Part shown: piece after piece, positions 7,797 through 14,700 of the stretch
Layout: the number at the start of each line of letters is the position of its first letter
Position numbering within the stretch: the first letter of the stretch is position 1
DNA from: Symbiodinium natans
Taxonomy: Eukaryota > Sar > Dinophyceae > Suessiales > Symbiodiniaceae
Direction: 5' to 3'
DNA: 20,000 nt
NCBI GenBank assembly: GCA_905221605.1
Contig: CAJNDS010000891.1
Span: forward strand, 47,501-67,500
Notes under the pieces: model-generated
Database searches by the model: none
Told to the model about the DNA's origin: nothing
What the model saw: only the letters and a program-made list of their open reading frames with translations
Position numbers and translations under genes: made by a program

Positions 7797-7946
7797 ACCC
7801 CCCCAACCCTGCCCCCCCCCCCCCCTACCCCCCCCCTACCCCTCCCCCTACCCCACCCCCACCCCCCACCCCCCACCCCACCCCCCCACACCCCCCCCCC
7901 ACCACCCCCCCCTACCCCCCTACCCCCCCCCCCCCCCCCCCCCCCC
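7797..7946. repeat. 150-bp C-rich low-complexity block
   Basis: Nearly pure C with single A or TA interruptions (CCCCCTA, CCCCA units), ending in more than 20 C. The 100- to 123-codon frames on both strands (Pro-rich and Gly-rich) are low-complexity translations, not genes. The CCCCCTA units resemble the C strand of the telomere repeat with its A-run reduced. Confidence 0.95.
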
Positions 7947-8019
7947 TTTGGCATCCTTTGACCTAATGAACGCGTTTAAACCTTTCAACTATGCTCCAGC
8001 GGGCGGAGGCTCTTAAATT

Positions 8020-8039
8020 TAGGGTTTAGGGTTTAGGGT
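8020..8039 (+). repeat. Short TTTAGGG tract
   Basis: Three G-strand heptamers. Confidence 0.88.
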
Positions 8040-8102
8040 GCATGATCCGGACGCTCCCTATGCCGAACCCTGCCACCCCTACATCAACCCCAAACCTCCT
8101 CC

Positions 8103-8205
8103 TCCCCTCCCCCCCCCCCCAAAAAAAAAGAGAAACACATATATACATATACATATTTATATGTGTGTGTGTGTATATATATATATGTATATGTCTGTAT
8201 AACTT
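8103..8205. repeat. Poly-C/poly-A junction followed by TA/TG microsatellite
   Basis: A C-run (with one T) joins A9, then GAGAAACAC, then alternating TA/CATA and GTGT/TATA until about 8200. This is the second of three C-to-A homopolymer junctions in the window. Confidence 0.95.
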
Positions 8206-8232
8206 TGTTCTTGGTGTCCCAACCCTTAAGCA

Positions 8233-8396
8233 ATGACGCCCTCAACCCTACAACCTTCCGTGTTCAGTTGACCACCATGCTGGCCGCTCGACATCAAGTT
8301 GATTGTGGCGGTTGCTTGGCTGTCACACAAAGCGAAGGCTTCTCCGGATTTCAGGGTGTCCGAGGGTCGTCACACGAAACCTTATATAAACCCTGA
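8233..8396 (+). CDS. Candidate exon, function unknown
   Basis: The plus frame is open through unique sequence for about 55 codons to a TGA at 8394. It reads LTTMLAARHQVDCGGCLAV near its start, with evenly used codon positions. A pyrimidine-rich stretch ending TTCCGTGTTCAG (to 8267) would be a good splice acceptor. Upstream, the frame runs into the TA/TG microsatellite, so any true start lies elsewhere. A DCGGC motif is the only feature. No family was recognised, and a random open frame is possible. Confidence 0.25.
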
Positions 8397-8447
8397 AAAG
8401 CCTAAGGCTCTATCAACCCTATACACTCCAAACAGTAAACCCGGAAT

Positions 8448-8494
8448 CCTAAACCCTAAACCCTAAACCCTAAACCCTAAACCCTAAACCCTAA
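8448..8494 (-). repeat. CCCTAAA tract
   Basis: Six perfect CCCTAAA units. The 9-mer GCCTAAGGC occurs on both sides (8400 and 8503), but it is itself palindromic and is weak evidence of duplication. Confidence 0.95.
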
Positions 8495-8905
8495 GCCCCC
8501 ATGCCTAAGGCCATCCTGCGCCCCTAAACGCTGAGGAGCCGGCGGCGGCGAGGAACATCAGTAGCCTGACAGCTGAGCTAGAAGCCCAAACCCTGAACCC
8601 CTAAACCCTACCGCCTGAAGACAGAGTTCAGGCTTAGGTTTTCGGGTTAGAAGATTTGGCGTCTAGGCCTTTTGATAATGGAAACCCTAATTCCTAAACC
8701 TTACAACCCTGACTGTTCAGGGCTTAGGCCGCCTAAACCCCCAACCCTAAACTCTAAACTCTAAACTCCCAACCCTAAACCCGAACACCTAAGCATGAAA
8801 CTGCGACATCGAGCCTCCAGAAATTTCTGAAAACAAAAATGGGGCTCCCCTGACCTACTGTAGGCAGTCGCTACCCTTCTGAATTCTTGTAGGGTTAGGG
8901 AGTCA
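8495..8905. other. Mixed segment with sparse telomere-like words
   Basis: Short CCCTAAA-like words are interspersed with unique sequence. A plus segment near 8530-8600 reads AEEPAAARNISSLTAELEAQ in an open frame, which looks like protein, but there are no clear splice signals. There is nothing else to assign. Confidence 0.3.
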
Positions 8906-8994
8906 TAGGTAAACCCTAAACCCTAAACCCTAAACCCTAAATCCTAAACCCTAAACCCTAAACCCTAAAGCGCCTAAACGCTAAACCCTAAGCC
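8906..8994 (-). repeat. CCCTAAA tract
   Basis: About twelve C-strand heptamers with single-base variants. Confidence 0.94.
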
Positions 8995-9105
8995 CTACGC
9001 CAGCTCCGAAGGCACAAGCTGAGCCAAACACATCGCAGCTGCCGCCAGCGTGATGTAGAAAAGGCCTCTGGCACCACTCGATTTTTCGAATCCCAAGGTG
9101 TAGGA
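8995..9105 (-). CDS. Candidate terminal exon with hydrophobic C-terminus
   Basis: The minus-strand frame ends at TAG (8997-8995). Its last residues are SSGARGLFYITLAAAAM followed by CLAQLVPSELA. Small residues (SSGA), a short spacer and a hydrophobic run up to the stop is the layout of a GPI-anchor signal, or of a C-terminal membrane segment. A GTGCCAG word just before the hydrophobic part could be a splice acceptor on this strand. The frame opens into telomere-like sequence upstream, so the rest of the gene, if any, is not identified. GPI-anchored surface antigens are abundant in coccidia, but this link is inference only. Confidence 0.25.
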   Translation of the reverse strand, partial: SYTLGFEKSSGARGLFYITLAAAAMCLAQLVPSELA

Positions 9106-9108
9106 TTG

Positions 9109-9162
9109 AGGGTGTACGGGGTTTAGGGTGTACAGGGTTTAGGGTTTAGGGTTTAGGGTTTA
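9109..9162 (+). repeat. TTTAGGG tract
   Basis: About seven G-strand units, including TGTACGGGG and TGTAGGG variants. Confidence 0.9.
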
Positions 9163-9256
9163 TGGCCGAAAGTTGGAACTTGGTTTGAGGATGATTAGAG
9201 CTGGGATTCCCTGCATACCTTTTGGGGTATGGGATAAGGATGTTCCAACTTTTGGG
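9163..9256. mobile_element. Short inverted-repeat element between two tracts
   Basis: CCGAAAGTTGGAACT on the left is complementary to TGTTCCAACTTTTGG on the right, with two mismatches. It is about 95 bp long and flanked on each side directly by TTTAGGG tracts of the same orientation. This looks like a foldback unit inserted in a single tract, or a tract that inserted on each side. Confidence 0.6.
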
Positions 9257-9303
9257 GTTCAGGGTTTAGGGTTTAGGTTTAGGGTTTAGGGTTTAGGGTT
9301 TAG
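9257..9303 (+). repeat. TTTAGGG tract
   Basis: Six heptamers, with one TTAGG deletion variant. Confidence 0.93.
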
Positions 9304-9387
9304 GAGGGAGTCTGCTGCAGGGTTTCTGGGGGCTTTAACCTTCCAGTAGCTACATGGTCTCTTCGTGAGGGACCCCTGATATACCTC

Positions 9388-9582
9388 TAAACCCTAAACC
9401 TGAAAACCCGAAAACCCTAAACCCCCTAAACCCCAGGCCCTAAACATCCCTAAACCGTAAACCCCAAACCCTACCCAGGGCCCCATACTTCAGAACCCTG
9501 TACAGAAGGTAAACCCTAAACCCTAAACCCTAAACCATAAACCCTAAACCCTAAACTCTAAACCCTAAACCCTAAACCCTAA
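9388..9582 (-). repeat. CCCTAAA tracts
   Basis: A degenerate run (9388-9474) and a cleaner run (9511-9582) flank a short segment. That segment shares CCATACTTCAGAACCC-like words with 10728-10745. Confidence 0.92.
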
Positions 9583-9592
9583 GGTACCACAT

Positions 9593-9668
9593 GCCCAAAG
9601 AGCCCAATACCCCTTCACTAAGGAATAGACCTTGACCCCTCTTAAGGATCCTGAGTATGGTCTCTTGG
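9593..9668. mobile_element. Dispersed element, family H copy 1
   Basis: Direct homologue of 18102-18178. Shared words in order are CCCAAAGAGCCCAA, ACCCCTT, AGGAATA, ACCTTGA, TTAAGGATCC and TCTC. Both copies lie within about 100 bp of a family A element. Confidence 0.72.
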
Positions 9669-9735
9669 CGTTTAGGGTTTAGGGTTTAGGGTTTAGGGTT
9701 TAGGGTTTAGGGTTTAGGGTTTAGGGTTTAGGGTG
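9669..9735 (+). repeat. TTTAGGG tract
   Basis: Nine perfect G-strand heptamers, among the cleanest tracts here. Confidence 0.97.
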
Positions 9736-9766
9736 GCTTGTTTAAAGGGACTTGGAGGGATCCGAA

Positions 9767-9964
9767 GTACTTGGAGGTTCATGGTACTCCTTGACCAACC
9801 AAAAACGGTACTTATAACTGTGCTTAGAAACATATTAGGGCACTTAGGGGCTTGTAAGTGGGTTATAAGTGCAGTCATCCTAAACCCTAAACCCTAGACC
9901 CTAAACCCTAAACCCTGTAAGTACAGTCATGATTGGTTACTGTGTACCATGAGCCTCCAAGTAC
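9767..9964. mobile_element. Family A element, copy 3, interrupted by a telomere-like tract
   Basis: The ends GTACTTGGAGGTTCATGGTAC and GTACCATGAGCCTCCAAGTAC are inverted. The right arm has GGTTATAAGTGCAGTCAT, then a 38-bp CCCTAAA tract (9879-9916), then GTAAGTACAGTCATGATTGG. In copy 4 the same arm is continuous, so the tract is an insertion, and it is flanked by two copies of TAAGTRCAGTCAT. Confidence 0.85.
9879..9916 (-). repeat. CCCTAAA tract inserted into family A element
   Basis: Five heptamers plus partial units. Direct copies of 14 bp (12 identical) abut both edges exactly: 9865-9878 and 9917-9930. These are the best-supported tract boundaries in the window. Confidence 0.95.
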
Positions 9965-9980
9965 GGGCCCTTGTTATGCA

Positions 9981-10125
9981 TACTTGAAGGTTCATGGTAC
10001 TTATTAACCAATTATAACTGTACTGATAACTGTACTTACAAGCCCCTTAAGTGCTCTAATGGAGTTATAATTTGGGTTATAAGTACAGTTATAATTGGTT
10101 GCTAGGTACCATGAACCTTCAAGTA
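9981..10125. mobile_element. Inverted-repeat element, family A copy 4 (intact)
   Basis: A 145-bp near-perfect palindrome. The first 20 bases, TACTTGAAGGTTCATGGTAC, and the last, GTACCATGAACCTTCAAGTA, are exact complements. The arms extend to about 48 bp, with AACCAATTATAACTGTAC inside, and the centre carries CCCCTTAAGTGCTCTAATGG. It has no ORF. It serves as the reference for reading the interrupted copies 3 and 6. Confidence 0.9.
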
Positions 10126-10186
10126 GTGTTTTCTAAGGGTGAACAGCCCATGAGTCGCCCAGCTTCCACGGCCCTTCTAGAGTTTC

Positions 10187-10207
10187 TAAACCCTAAACCC
10201 TAAACCA
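10187..10207 (-). repeat. Short CCCTAAA tract
   Basis: Three C-strand units. Confidence 0.88.
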
Positions 10208-10231
10208 CTCTGTCCTGTTCCCCAACCGGCG

Positions 10232-10290
10232 ATGCAGGCCATTCCAGAAATTACAGGCCCAACAAGAAAGCACTTCAGACCGATTCAAGG
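10232..10290 (+). other. Possible short exon, unassigned
   Basis: A pyrimidine-rich stretch ends at a GATGCAG acceptor-like word (to 10237). The next 55 bases are open in two plus frames, one reading AIPEITGPTRKHFRPIQ. They run straight into GGGTTTAG, which could serve as a GT donor. Too short to judge. Confidence 0.15.
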
Positions 10291-10413
10291 GTTTAGGGTT
10301 TCGGGTTTAGGGTTTAGGGTTTAGCGTTTAGGGTGTAGGGTTTAGGGTTTAGGGTTTACGGCTTGGGGTTTAGGGATTAGGGTTTAGGTTTGGTGTAGGG
10401 TTCAGGGTTTAGG
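10289..10413 (+). repeat. TTTAGGG tract
   Basis: About seventeen G-strand heptamers with many point variants (TGTAGGG, TTTACGG, ATTAGGG). Confidence 0.94.
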
Positions 10414-10415
10414 TT

Positions 10416-10513
10416 GGGATCGTCCCCCTTATGCGAACAGTCCTTTATAGGGATTCTAGTACCCCCTGTAGAAATCCCTAGGCAAGGACTGTTAGAATCG
10501 AGGGGGACATCCC
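10416..10513. mobile_element. Inverted-repeat element, family D copy 1
   Basis: 30-bp arms: GGGATCGTCCCCCTTATGCG with AACAGTCCTT at the left, AAGGACTGTTAGAATCGAGG with GGGACATCCC at the right. The centre holds GGGATT...TACCCCCTGTA...ATCCC, a second smaller foldback. It is homologous to 15706-15812 with the centre inverted. Confidence 0.85.
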
Positions 10514-10784
10514 ATCATCTTAGGGTAGCTACATCGTCCCTTTAGTATCCCTACACTCCACCGGAGGTCCATTTACCTACAATTTTGCGGGCCCATGCCT
10601 ACACATTGGGGCTATATACTACTATTCTGCAAGATCTTAGGGTAGTTTCCTGGTCTCCTAGTATGGGCCCTTCAAAGTGGGGACCCTGCAGATGCCCCTG
10701 AAATACCCTGTACAACCCAAGCTCCCATACATCAGAACCCGTGAAAGAGGGTAAGGGACCATATTGAAGGACTACCCACCACCC
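10514..10784. repeat. Cluster of related arms (GGGTAG...GTCCCT)
   Basis: ATCTTAGGGTAG occurs directly at about 10518 and 10633, each followed about 10 bases later by a GTCYCT word and TAGTATSSS. An inverted copy ends GGACTACCC at about 10784, preceded by AAGGGACCATAT. This looks like an old foldback element with a duplicated arm. CCCATACATCAGAACCC inside it recurs near 9484. Confidence 0.5.
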
Positions 10785-10893
10785 TAAACCCTAAACCCTA
10801 AACCCTAAACGCTGAACCCTAAACCCCAAACCCTAAACCCTACACCCTAAGCCCTAAACACTAAACCTCCTGGTTTAGGGTTCAGGGACTAGG
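10781..10893. repeat. CCCTAAA tract followed by inverted TTTAGGG units
   Basis: About eleven C-strand units (10781-10868), then three G-strand units after CCTCCTGG. Confidence 0.92.
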
Positions 10894-10968
10894 GCAAAGG
10901 TGGCTACAGGGTGCTTGTATGATCAGAGGGTTTGTTGATTTGGACTAGGCCCTTGGGACTCCTAGATA

Positions 10969-11016
10969 GTTTAGGGTTCAGGGTTCAAGGTTCAGGGTTC
11001 AGGGTTTAGGGTTTGA
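10969..11016 (+). repeat. TTCAGGG/TTTAGGG tract
   Basis: Mostly TTCAGGG variant units, the complement of the CCCTGAA array at 6.8 kb. Confidence 0.9.
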
Positions 11017-11132
11017 TTCAGGTACCTTTACATAAAGACCCGGCAAAGCATAGATCATTGCTGGCGGAAAGACCGGTCTTCGCGCGAGCCAGCGCCATTG
11101 GGACGCCATGGGCCTATGCCTCAGTTTGAGAC

Positions 11133-11212
11133 CCCAAACCCTAGACCCTAGACCTATAGACCCTAGACCCTAGACCCTAAACCCTAAACCCTAAACCCTA
11201 AACCCTAAACCG
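11133..11212 (-). repeat. CCCTAGA then CCCTAAA tract
   Basis: About five CCCTAGA variant units precede five perfect CCCTAAA units, again segregated by type. Confidence 0.94.
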
Positions 11213-11294
11213 GCTGCAACACTTGCTTGTGAGCGGCTCTAAGTACCCTACGGCGCTGGGTTGGGCAGAGTTTAGGGGTCGGTTTCAGAAGAAC

Positions 11295-11312
11295 GGGTAC
11301 AGTGACAGCACT
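11295..11312 (+). repeat. Outlying copy of family F terminus
   Basis: GGGTACAGTGACAGCACT matches 11384-11401 at 17 of 18 positions. A TTTAGGG tract lies between them. Confidence 0.8.
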
Positions 11313-11326
11313 CCCTGTGAAAAAGT

Positions 11327-11386
11327 GGGTTTAGGGTTTAGGGCTTAGGTATTAGGGTTTAGGGTTTAGGGTTTAGGGTTTAGGGG
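11327..11386 (+). repeat. TTTAGGG tract
   Basis: About eight G-strand heptamers running up to the family F terminus. Confidence 0.93.
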
Positions 11387-11614
11387 TACAGTGACAGTAC
11401 TGACTAAGAAATCATTTGATGAAGAAACGAGCATGCTCGCGGCTGGACCCCAGATAAAGAATGCGAAAATTGAGAGCAAGACTAAAATAAGAAGTCGAGG
11501 GCACCCTCGAAATTGCGGAGGCTGTAATTCCGGAATTGGGTGGGCTTCATAATTTAGAAATCGAAGGTACCCTCGCAAAACTTAGAGGTTTCTTATCCAG
11601 CGCTGTCACTGTAC
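11386..11614. mobile_element. Inverted-repeat element, family F
   Basis: 28-bp terminal inverted repeats (24 matching). The left reads GTACAGTGACAGTACTGACT then AAGAAATC; the right is the complement of GTACAGTGACAGCGCTGGAT then AAGAAACC. It spans 229 bp. Interior palindromes are CGAGCATGCTCG (11428-11439), CGAGGGCACCCTCG and AATTCCGGAATT (11526-11537). Frames of 70-74 codons overlap it on both strands, with no recognisable domain and no transposase signature. Confidence 0.78.
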
Positions 11615-11742
11615 TCGGGGTAGCTTATGTTACGTTGGTGGAGAACATGCATAGGAAAGGGTTGCGAAATTGGTGTGTTCGCGCTGTGGGTCCATATCTT
11701 TTGCAGAGGGCTTGGGTTTATCTCAGCGTTTTTACCTACTTC

Positions 11743-11808
11743 CTAAACCCTAAACCCTAAACCCCAAACCCTAAACCCTAAACCCTAAACCTTAAAACCT
11801 AAACCCTA
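11743..11808 (-). repeat. CCCTAAA tract
   Basis: Nine C-strand heptamers with minor variants. Confidence 0.93.
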
Positions 11809-11909
11809 GCGAGTAATCTACGCAGGAATAGAAAGGATGTTTGGTTTGGGGTTCAGGGTTGTTGCGAAGAGAGATCCTAGCGCCAGAAGAAGGGCCTGCT
11901 CTGGGCTCT

Positions 11910-11992
11910 GTAGGGTTTAGGGTTTAGGGTTTAGGGTTTAGGGTTTAGGGTTTACGGTTTAGGGTTTAGGGTTTAGGGCTTAGGGTTTCGGG
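11910..11992 (+). repeat. TTTAGGG tract
   Basis: Twelve G-strand heptamers, mostly perfect. Confidence 0.95.
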
Positions 11993-12062
11993 CCTAGAAT
12001 CTCCCAACACGCTGAGGGAACATGTTTCTTGGCGCCTCTCTAGCCCGAGCTTCTCGACCCTA

Positions 12063-12195
12063 ATATGGCAGTTCTCTAAACTAGGGTCCCTTTTGTGGGG
12101 GTCCTTCTTATCAAGGTGCCGTTTTAGGGTTTAGGATTTAGGGTTTAGGGTATAGAGGACCTGAACAGGGACCGTCATTTAGAGAACCACCATAT
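12063..12195. mobile_element. Inverted-repeat element, family E copy 1, with telomere-like tract in the loop
   Basis: The 28-bp arms match at 23 positions. The left begins ATATGGCAGTTCTCTAAACT and ends GGTCCC; the right begins GGGACC and ends GAGAACCACCATAT. A TTTAGGG tract (12123-12154) sits between the arms. The left arm recurs at 19619-19648. Confidence 0.8.
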
Positions 12196-12200
12196 CCCTG

Positions 12201-12416
12201 CTTGGAGGTTCAGGGTCCTTATAGCCCCAGGTATAACCTGTACCTCGAAGCCCCCGAAAATCCTCTAAGTAGATGATACGTAGACTTATACTTACTTCTC
12301 CAATGGCCACGTGAAAGACAGGATAAACTTACTGTTCCTAGTAAGAAAGGAGTCCAAATTCAACTCTTGGCTTTGTAAGTATAACTGGGGCTTAGAAGTA
12401 TCCATGAACCTCCAAG
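12201..12416. mobile_element. Inverted-repeat element, family A-like copy 5
   Basis: The left end CTTGGAGGTTCA continues with a TTATAGCCCCAGGTATAACC-like word. The right end carries ATAACTGGGGCTTAGAAGTA and closes TGAACCTCCAAG. The arms are about 38 bp over a 216-bp element. The termini match family A, but the interior differs and includes GTCCAAATTCAACTCTTGGC, which is similar to 19840-19859. Confidence 0.75.
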
Positions 12417-12565
12417 GAGGGTCTAGGGTCATGGCAGCCCTGTCTTCAGCAGGACGGCGGCTCAGTGTCGTCACGATGCACCACAGGTAGAAGGGGGAAG
12501 GGGGAAAGCCCGTAAAGAGACTTGCGCACTTGCCTTTGTACAAGCCCCCCCCAAAACCTCACAAG
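12417..12565. other. Unique segment, no gene recognised
   Basis: An 83-codon minus frame (12292-12543) crosses from here into the family A-like element. It carries no family motif, and its overlap with the repeat argues against a gene. Confidence 0.3.
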
Positions 12566-12607
12566 CCCTAAACCCTAAACCCTAAACCCAAAACCCTAAA
12601 CCCTAAC
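12566..12607 (-). repeat. CCCTAAA tract
   Basis: Six C-strand units. Confidence 0.93.
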
Positions 12608-12680
12608 AACCAAAATGTACCGATGAGTTTGTCAGGCAGGCTTGCCGTAGACCCAAGAAGGTCTGCTTCAGAGTTGGTTT

Positions 12681-12727
12681 AGAGTTTAGGGTTTAGGGGT
12701 TTAGGGGTTTAGGGGTTTAGGGGTTTA
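12681..12727 (+). repeat. TTTAGGG then TTTAGGGG tract
   Basis: Two heptamers, then about four perfect TTTAGGGG octamers. Confidence 0.94.
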
Positions 12728-12928
12728 CTACTGTTTGTATAGACGATGTTCTGCCTCATAAGGGCAATACAGGGATTAGTTTCTTGTGTTTTTTTGGGGT
12801 TCTTAAGCAATAGTAGAAAAAGGGGTTTGCTTCAGTTGCTGGTATTGGACAGTGGCCCCGGGGTGAAGATCTCGGGTTTGGGCAAAAGGTGTGTGAAGGG
12901 GGTGGGGAGGTTCAGTGGCCTGACATCC
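12728..12928 (+). other. Unique segment with 61-codon open frame
   Basis: The plus frame at 12746-12931 begins MFCLIRAIQGLVSCVFLGFL, a hydrophobic stretch like a signal or membrane segment, then turns basic and glycine-rich. There is no family signature. The frame ends as the next telomere-like tract begins. Chance cannot be excluded. Confidence 0.2.
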
Positions 12929-13212
12929 TAAACACTAAACCCTAAACCCTAAACCCTAAACCCGAAACCCTAAACCCTGAACCCTAAACCCTAAAGCCTC
13001 GTCTTTCTGCAACTCGGAACCACGAAGCCAACCCTACACCCTAGGTAAAGTAAACCCTAACCCTAAACCCTAAACCCTAAACCCTAAACCCCAAACCCCA
13101 CAGCTATCAACTTCAACTCTGAGGCCTTGACGCCCCTAAACCCTAAACCACCCTAAACTCTAAACCCTAAACCCTAGACCCTAGACCCTAAACCCTAAAC
13201 CCTAAACCCAAA
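12929..13212 (-). repeat. CCCTAAA tracts (three)
   Basis: Runs at 12929-12993, 13049-13101 and 13133-13212, separated by 30-55 bp of unique sequence, all in the same orientation. The third contains CCCTAGA variants. Confidence 0.94.
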
Positions 13213-13424
13213 TTCAACTGGTTGCGCAAGTCCCGTTTGTGTAGACATCCATGGATGTCCCCCCGACCACGGTTTCGTGGCCCAAACGACTTGGGGGTTT
13301 CGGGGTCCTGAACTCCAAACGATAGAGATCGCACGCCCGTCGTGCTAGCCTCCAGAGCCTGTGCCCAGGATAGAACCGCACAGCATGCCATGATTTTCCA
13401 GAACGCCCCTACAAAGAATGACGA
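13213..13424. other. Unique segment, open in several frames
   Basis: Unique GC-balanced sequence with a 67-codon minus frame (13188-13391) and shorter plus frames, none with a recognisable family. The minus frame ends inside CCCTAAA repeats, which weakens it. Confidence 0.25.
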
Positions 13425-13496
13425 GAGTTTAGGGTTTAGGGTTTAGGGTTCAGGGTGTAGGGTTTAGGGTTTAGGGTTTAGGGTTTAGGGTTTAGC
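13425..13496 (+). repeat. TTTAGGG tract
   Basis: Ten G-strand heptamers with TTCAGGG and TGTAGGG variants. Confidence 0.95.
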
Positions 13497-13632
13497 CCCT
13501 CTAGGTCCCGGAGTAATTAACCTGGGGAAATGAGGATACCTTTTCCTGGAGCCCATCCTGAACCCCGAAAGCCTGAACCCCCCCTCAAGCCCCCTAAACC
13601 TTAACCCCCTCAAGCTCGAATTACACGTATAT

Positions 13633-13736
13633 CTTAGTTGCTGAGTTCATAAGCCCCAAAACAGTGTACACGTTCAGTTCTGTAGAGGATGTTAGTATTC
13701 CAAAAAGTGTAAAGTGTGCTCACTCAGCTACTAAGA
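13633..13736. mobile_element. Dispersed element, family G copy 2
   Basis: Terminal inverted repeats CTTAGTTGCTGAG (13633-13645) and CTCAGCTACTAAG (13724-13736) match at 12 of 13 positions. It is homologous along its length to 2951-3058. It is 104 bp long with no ORF. Confidence 0.8.
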
Positions 13737-13919
13737 TATAGAAGCTATCGGAAGTTGAAGGTTGGGATTTAGGGGTTTGCAAGCTCAAGGGGCCCACAAG
13801 GCACTTCCAGCCCTACATACGCCTCTTGTGACTACTTTTTGCTTAAGAACCCCAAAAAAAGTACTGAAACAAATGATCCCTATATTACCCTTATAAGGAA
13901 GAATACTTTTGTTTTTTTT
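13737..13919. other. Unique segment with family C-like words
   Basis: CTACTTTTTGCTTAAGAACC followed by CCAAAAAAAGTACT (about 13833-13865) resembles the core of family C elements, which carry a TTTTTGCTTAAAGGG-like word. A polypyrimidine run precedes the next tract. No gene was seen. Confidence 0.4.
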
Positions 13920-14150
13920 CCTGGGTTTAGGGTTTAGGGTTAAGGGTTCAGGGTTTAGGGTTTAGGGTTTAAGGTTTAGGGTTGAGGGTCTAGGGTTTAG
14001 GGAAGATTTTGCAGCTCAAAGCGTCCTAGGCAAAAACCTAAACCCCACAACGTCACCAGACCCAGATCGCTGCGGGAGAAGGTTAGGGGGTTTAGGGTTT
14101 AGGGTTTAGGGTGTATTTAGGGTGTAGGGTGTAGGGTTTAGGGTTTAGGG
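13920..14150 (+). repeat. TTTAGGG tracts
   Basis: About eleven heptamers at 13920-14002 with TTGAGGG/TTAAGGG variants, 80 bp of unique sequence, then nine units at 14086-14150, including TGTAGGG. Confidence 0.93.
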
Positions 14151-14653
14151 CGGTGGACGCATGAGGGAATGGACATGACGGGCTGTTCAAACTCCTTCGT
14201 TTGTAGTACGACGGCGCATCAGCCCAGAGAAGAAACCTAACATTAGCTCATCTCATATCTGGTTCTGTTGGCTGCTTCTGGCACGAATTGTCGGCTGATC
14301 ACACTCAGAAAAATTCCTTTGCTCACTGTATTCGATGCGAGTGTCAGGCAGGCGGGCTGAACTACATTTCAGTGCTCTGAATGAAGAAGTAAGGGCTCGC
14401 GGGGTTTTAGGGCAAATAGGGACCAACATGTGAAGTAGGGTTGATATTTCTTGTATCCCCAGAAGGACACCACAGATATACACTCACCAATATTAAAAAG
14501 GAACCTTATACACACTCACCAAAAACAGAAACATAAACCCTGCTTCATGTAGATCAACAGCCCATGGCACTGAACGTGACTGGCTGGGCACGAGCAGACC
14601 AAACCCCAATTTGATGAGGTCGGTGCGCTTTCTGCCATACTGCGCCTGCTGCC
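14151..14653. other. 500-bp unique segment, no gene recognised
   Basis: The longest stretch with almost no telomere-like words. A minus frame (14253-14483, 76 codons from ATG) and a plus frame with three cysteines (reading SADHTQKNSFAHCIRCECQ) overlap, so at most one can be real and neither shows a known family. ATACACTCACCAA-like words recur at 14475 and 14506, a 31-bp-spaced direct repeat. Confidence 0.35.
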
Positions 14654-14700
14654 CCTAAACCCTAAACCCTAAACCCTAAACCCTAAACCGTAAACCCTAA
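14654..14700 (-). repeat. CCCTAAA tract
   Basis: Six to seven perfect C-strand units. Confidence 0.95.

Noticed and set aside
7583-7966. Gly-rich minus and Pro-rich plus ORFs
   Set aside because: They cover the C-rich block and poly-C runs; low complexity only, with no coding signal.
8400-8511. GCCTAAGGC on both sides of the 8.45-kb tract as a target duplication
   Set aside because: The 9-mer is nearly self-complementary, lies tens of bases from the tract on one side and is short enough to recur by chance.
9388-9582. CRISPR-like alternation of repeats and spacers
   Set aside because: The repeats are heptamer arrays of varying length and strand, the spacers are irregular, and the DNA is eukaryotic.
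11366-11760. ORFs of 70 and 74 codons around family F
   Set aside because: They overlap on opposite strands, start or end in TTTAGGG/CCCTAAA repeats and lie over the inverted-repeat element; no domain was visible.
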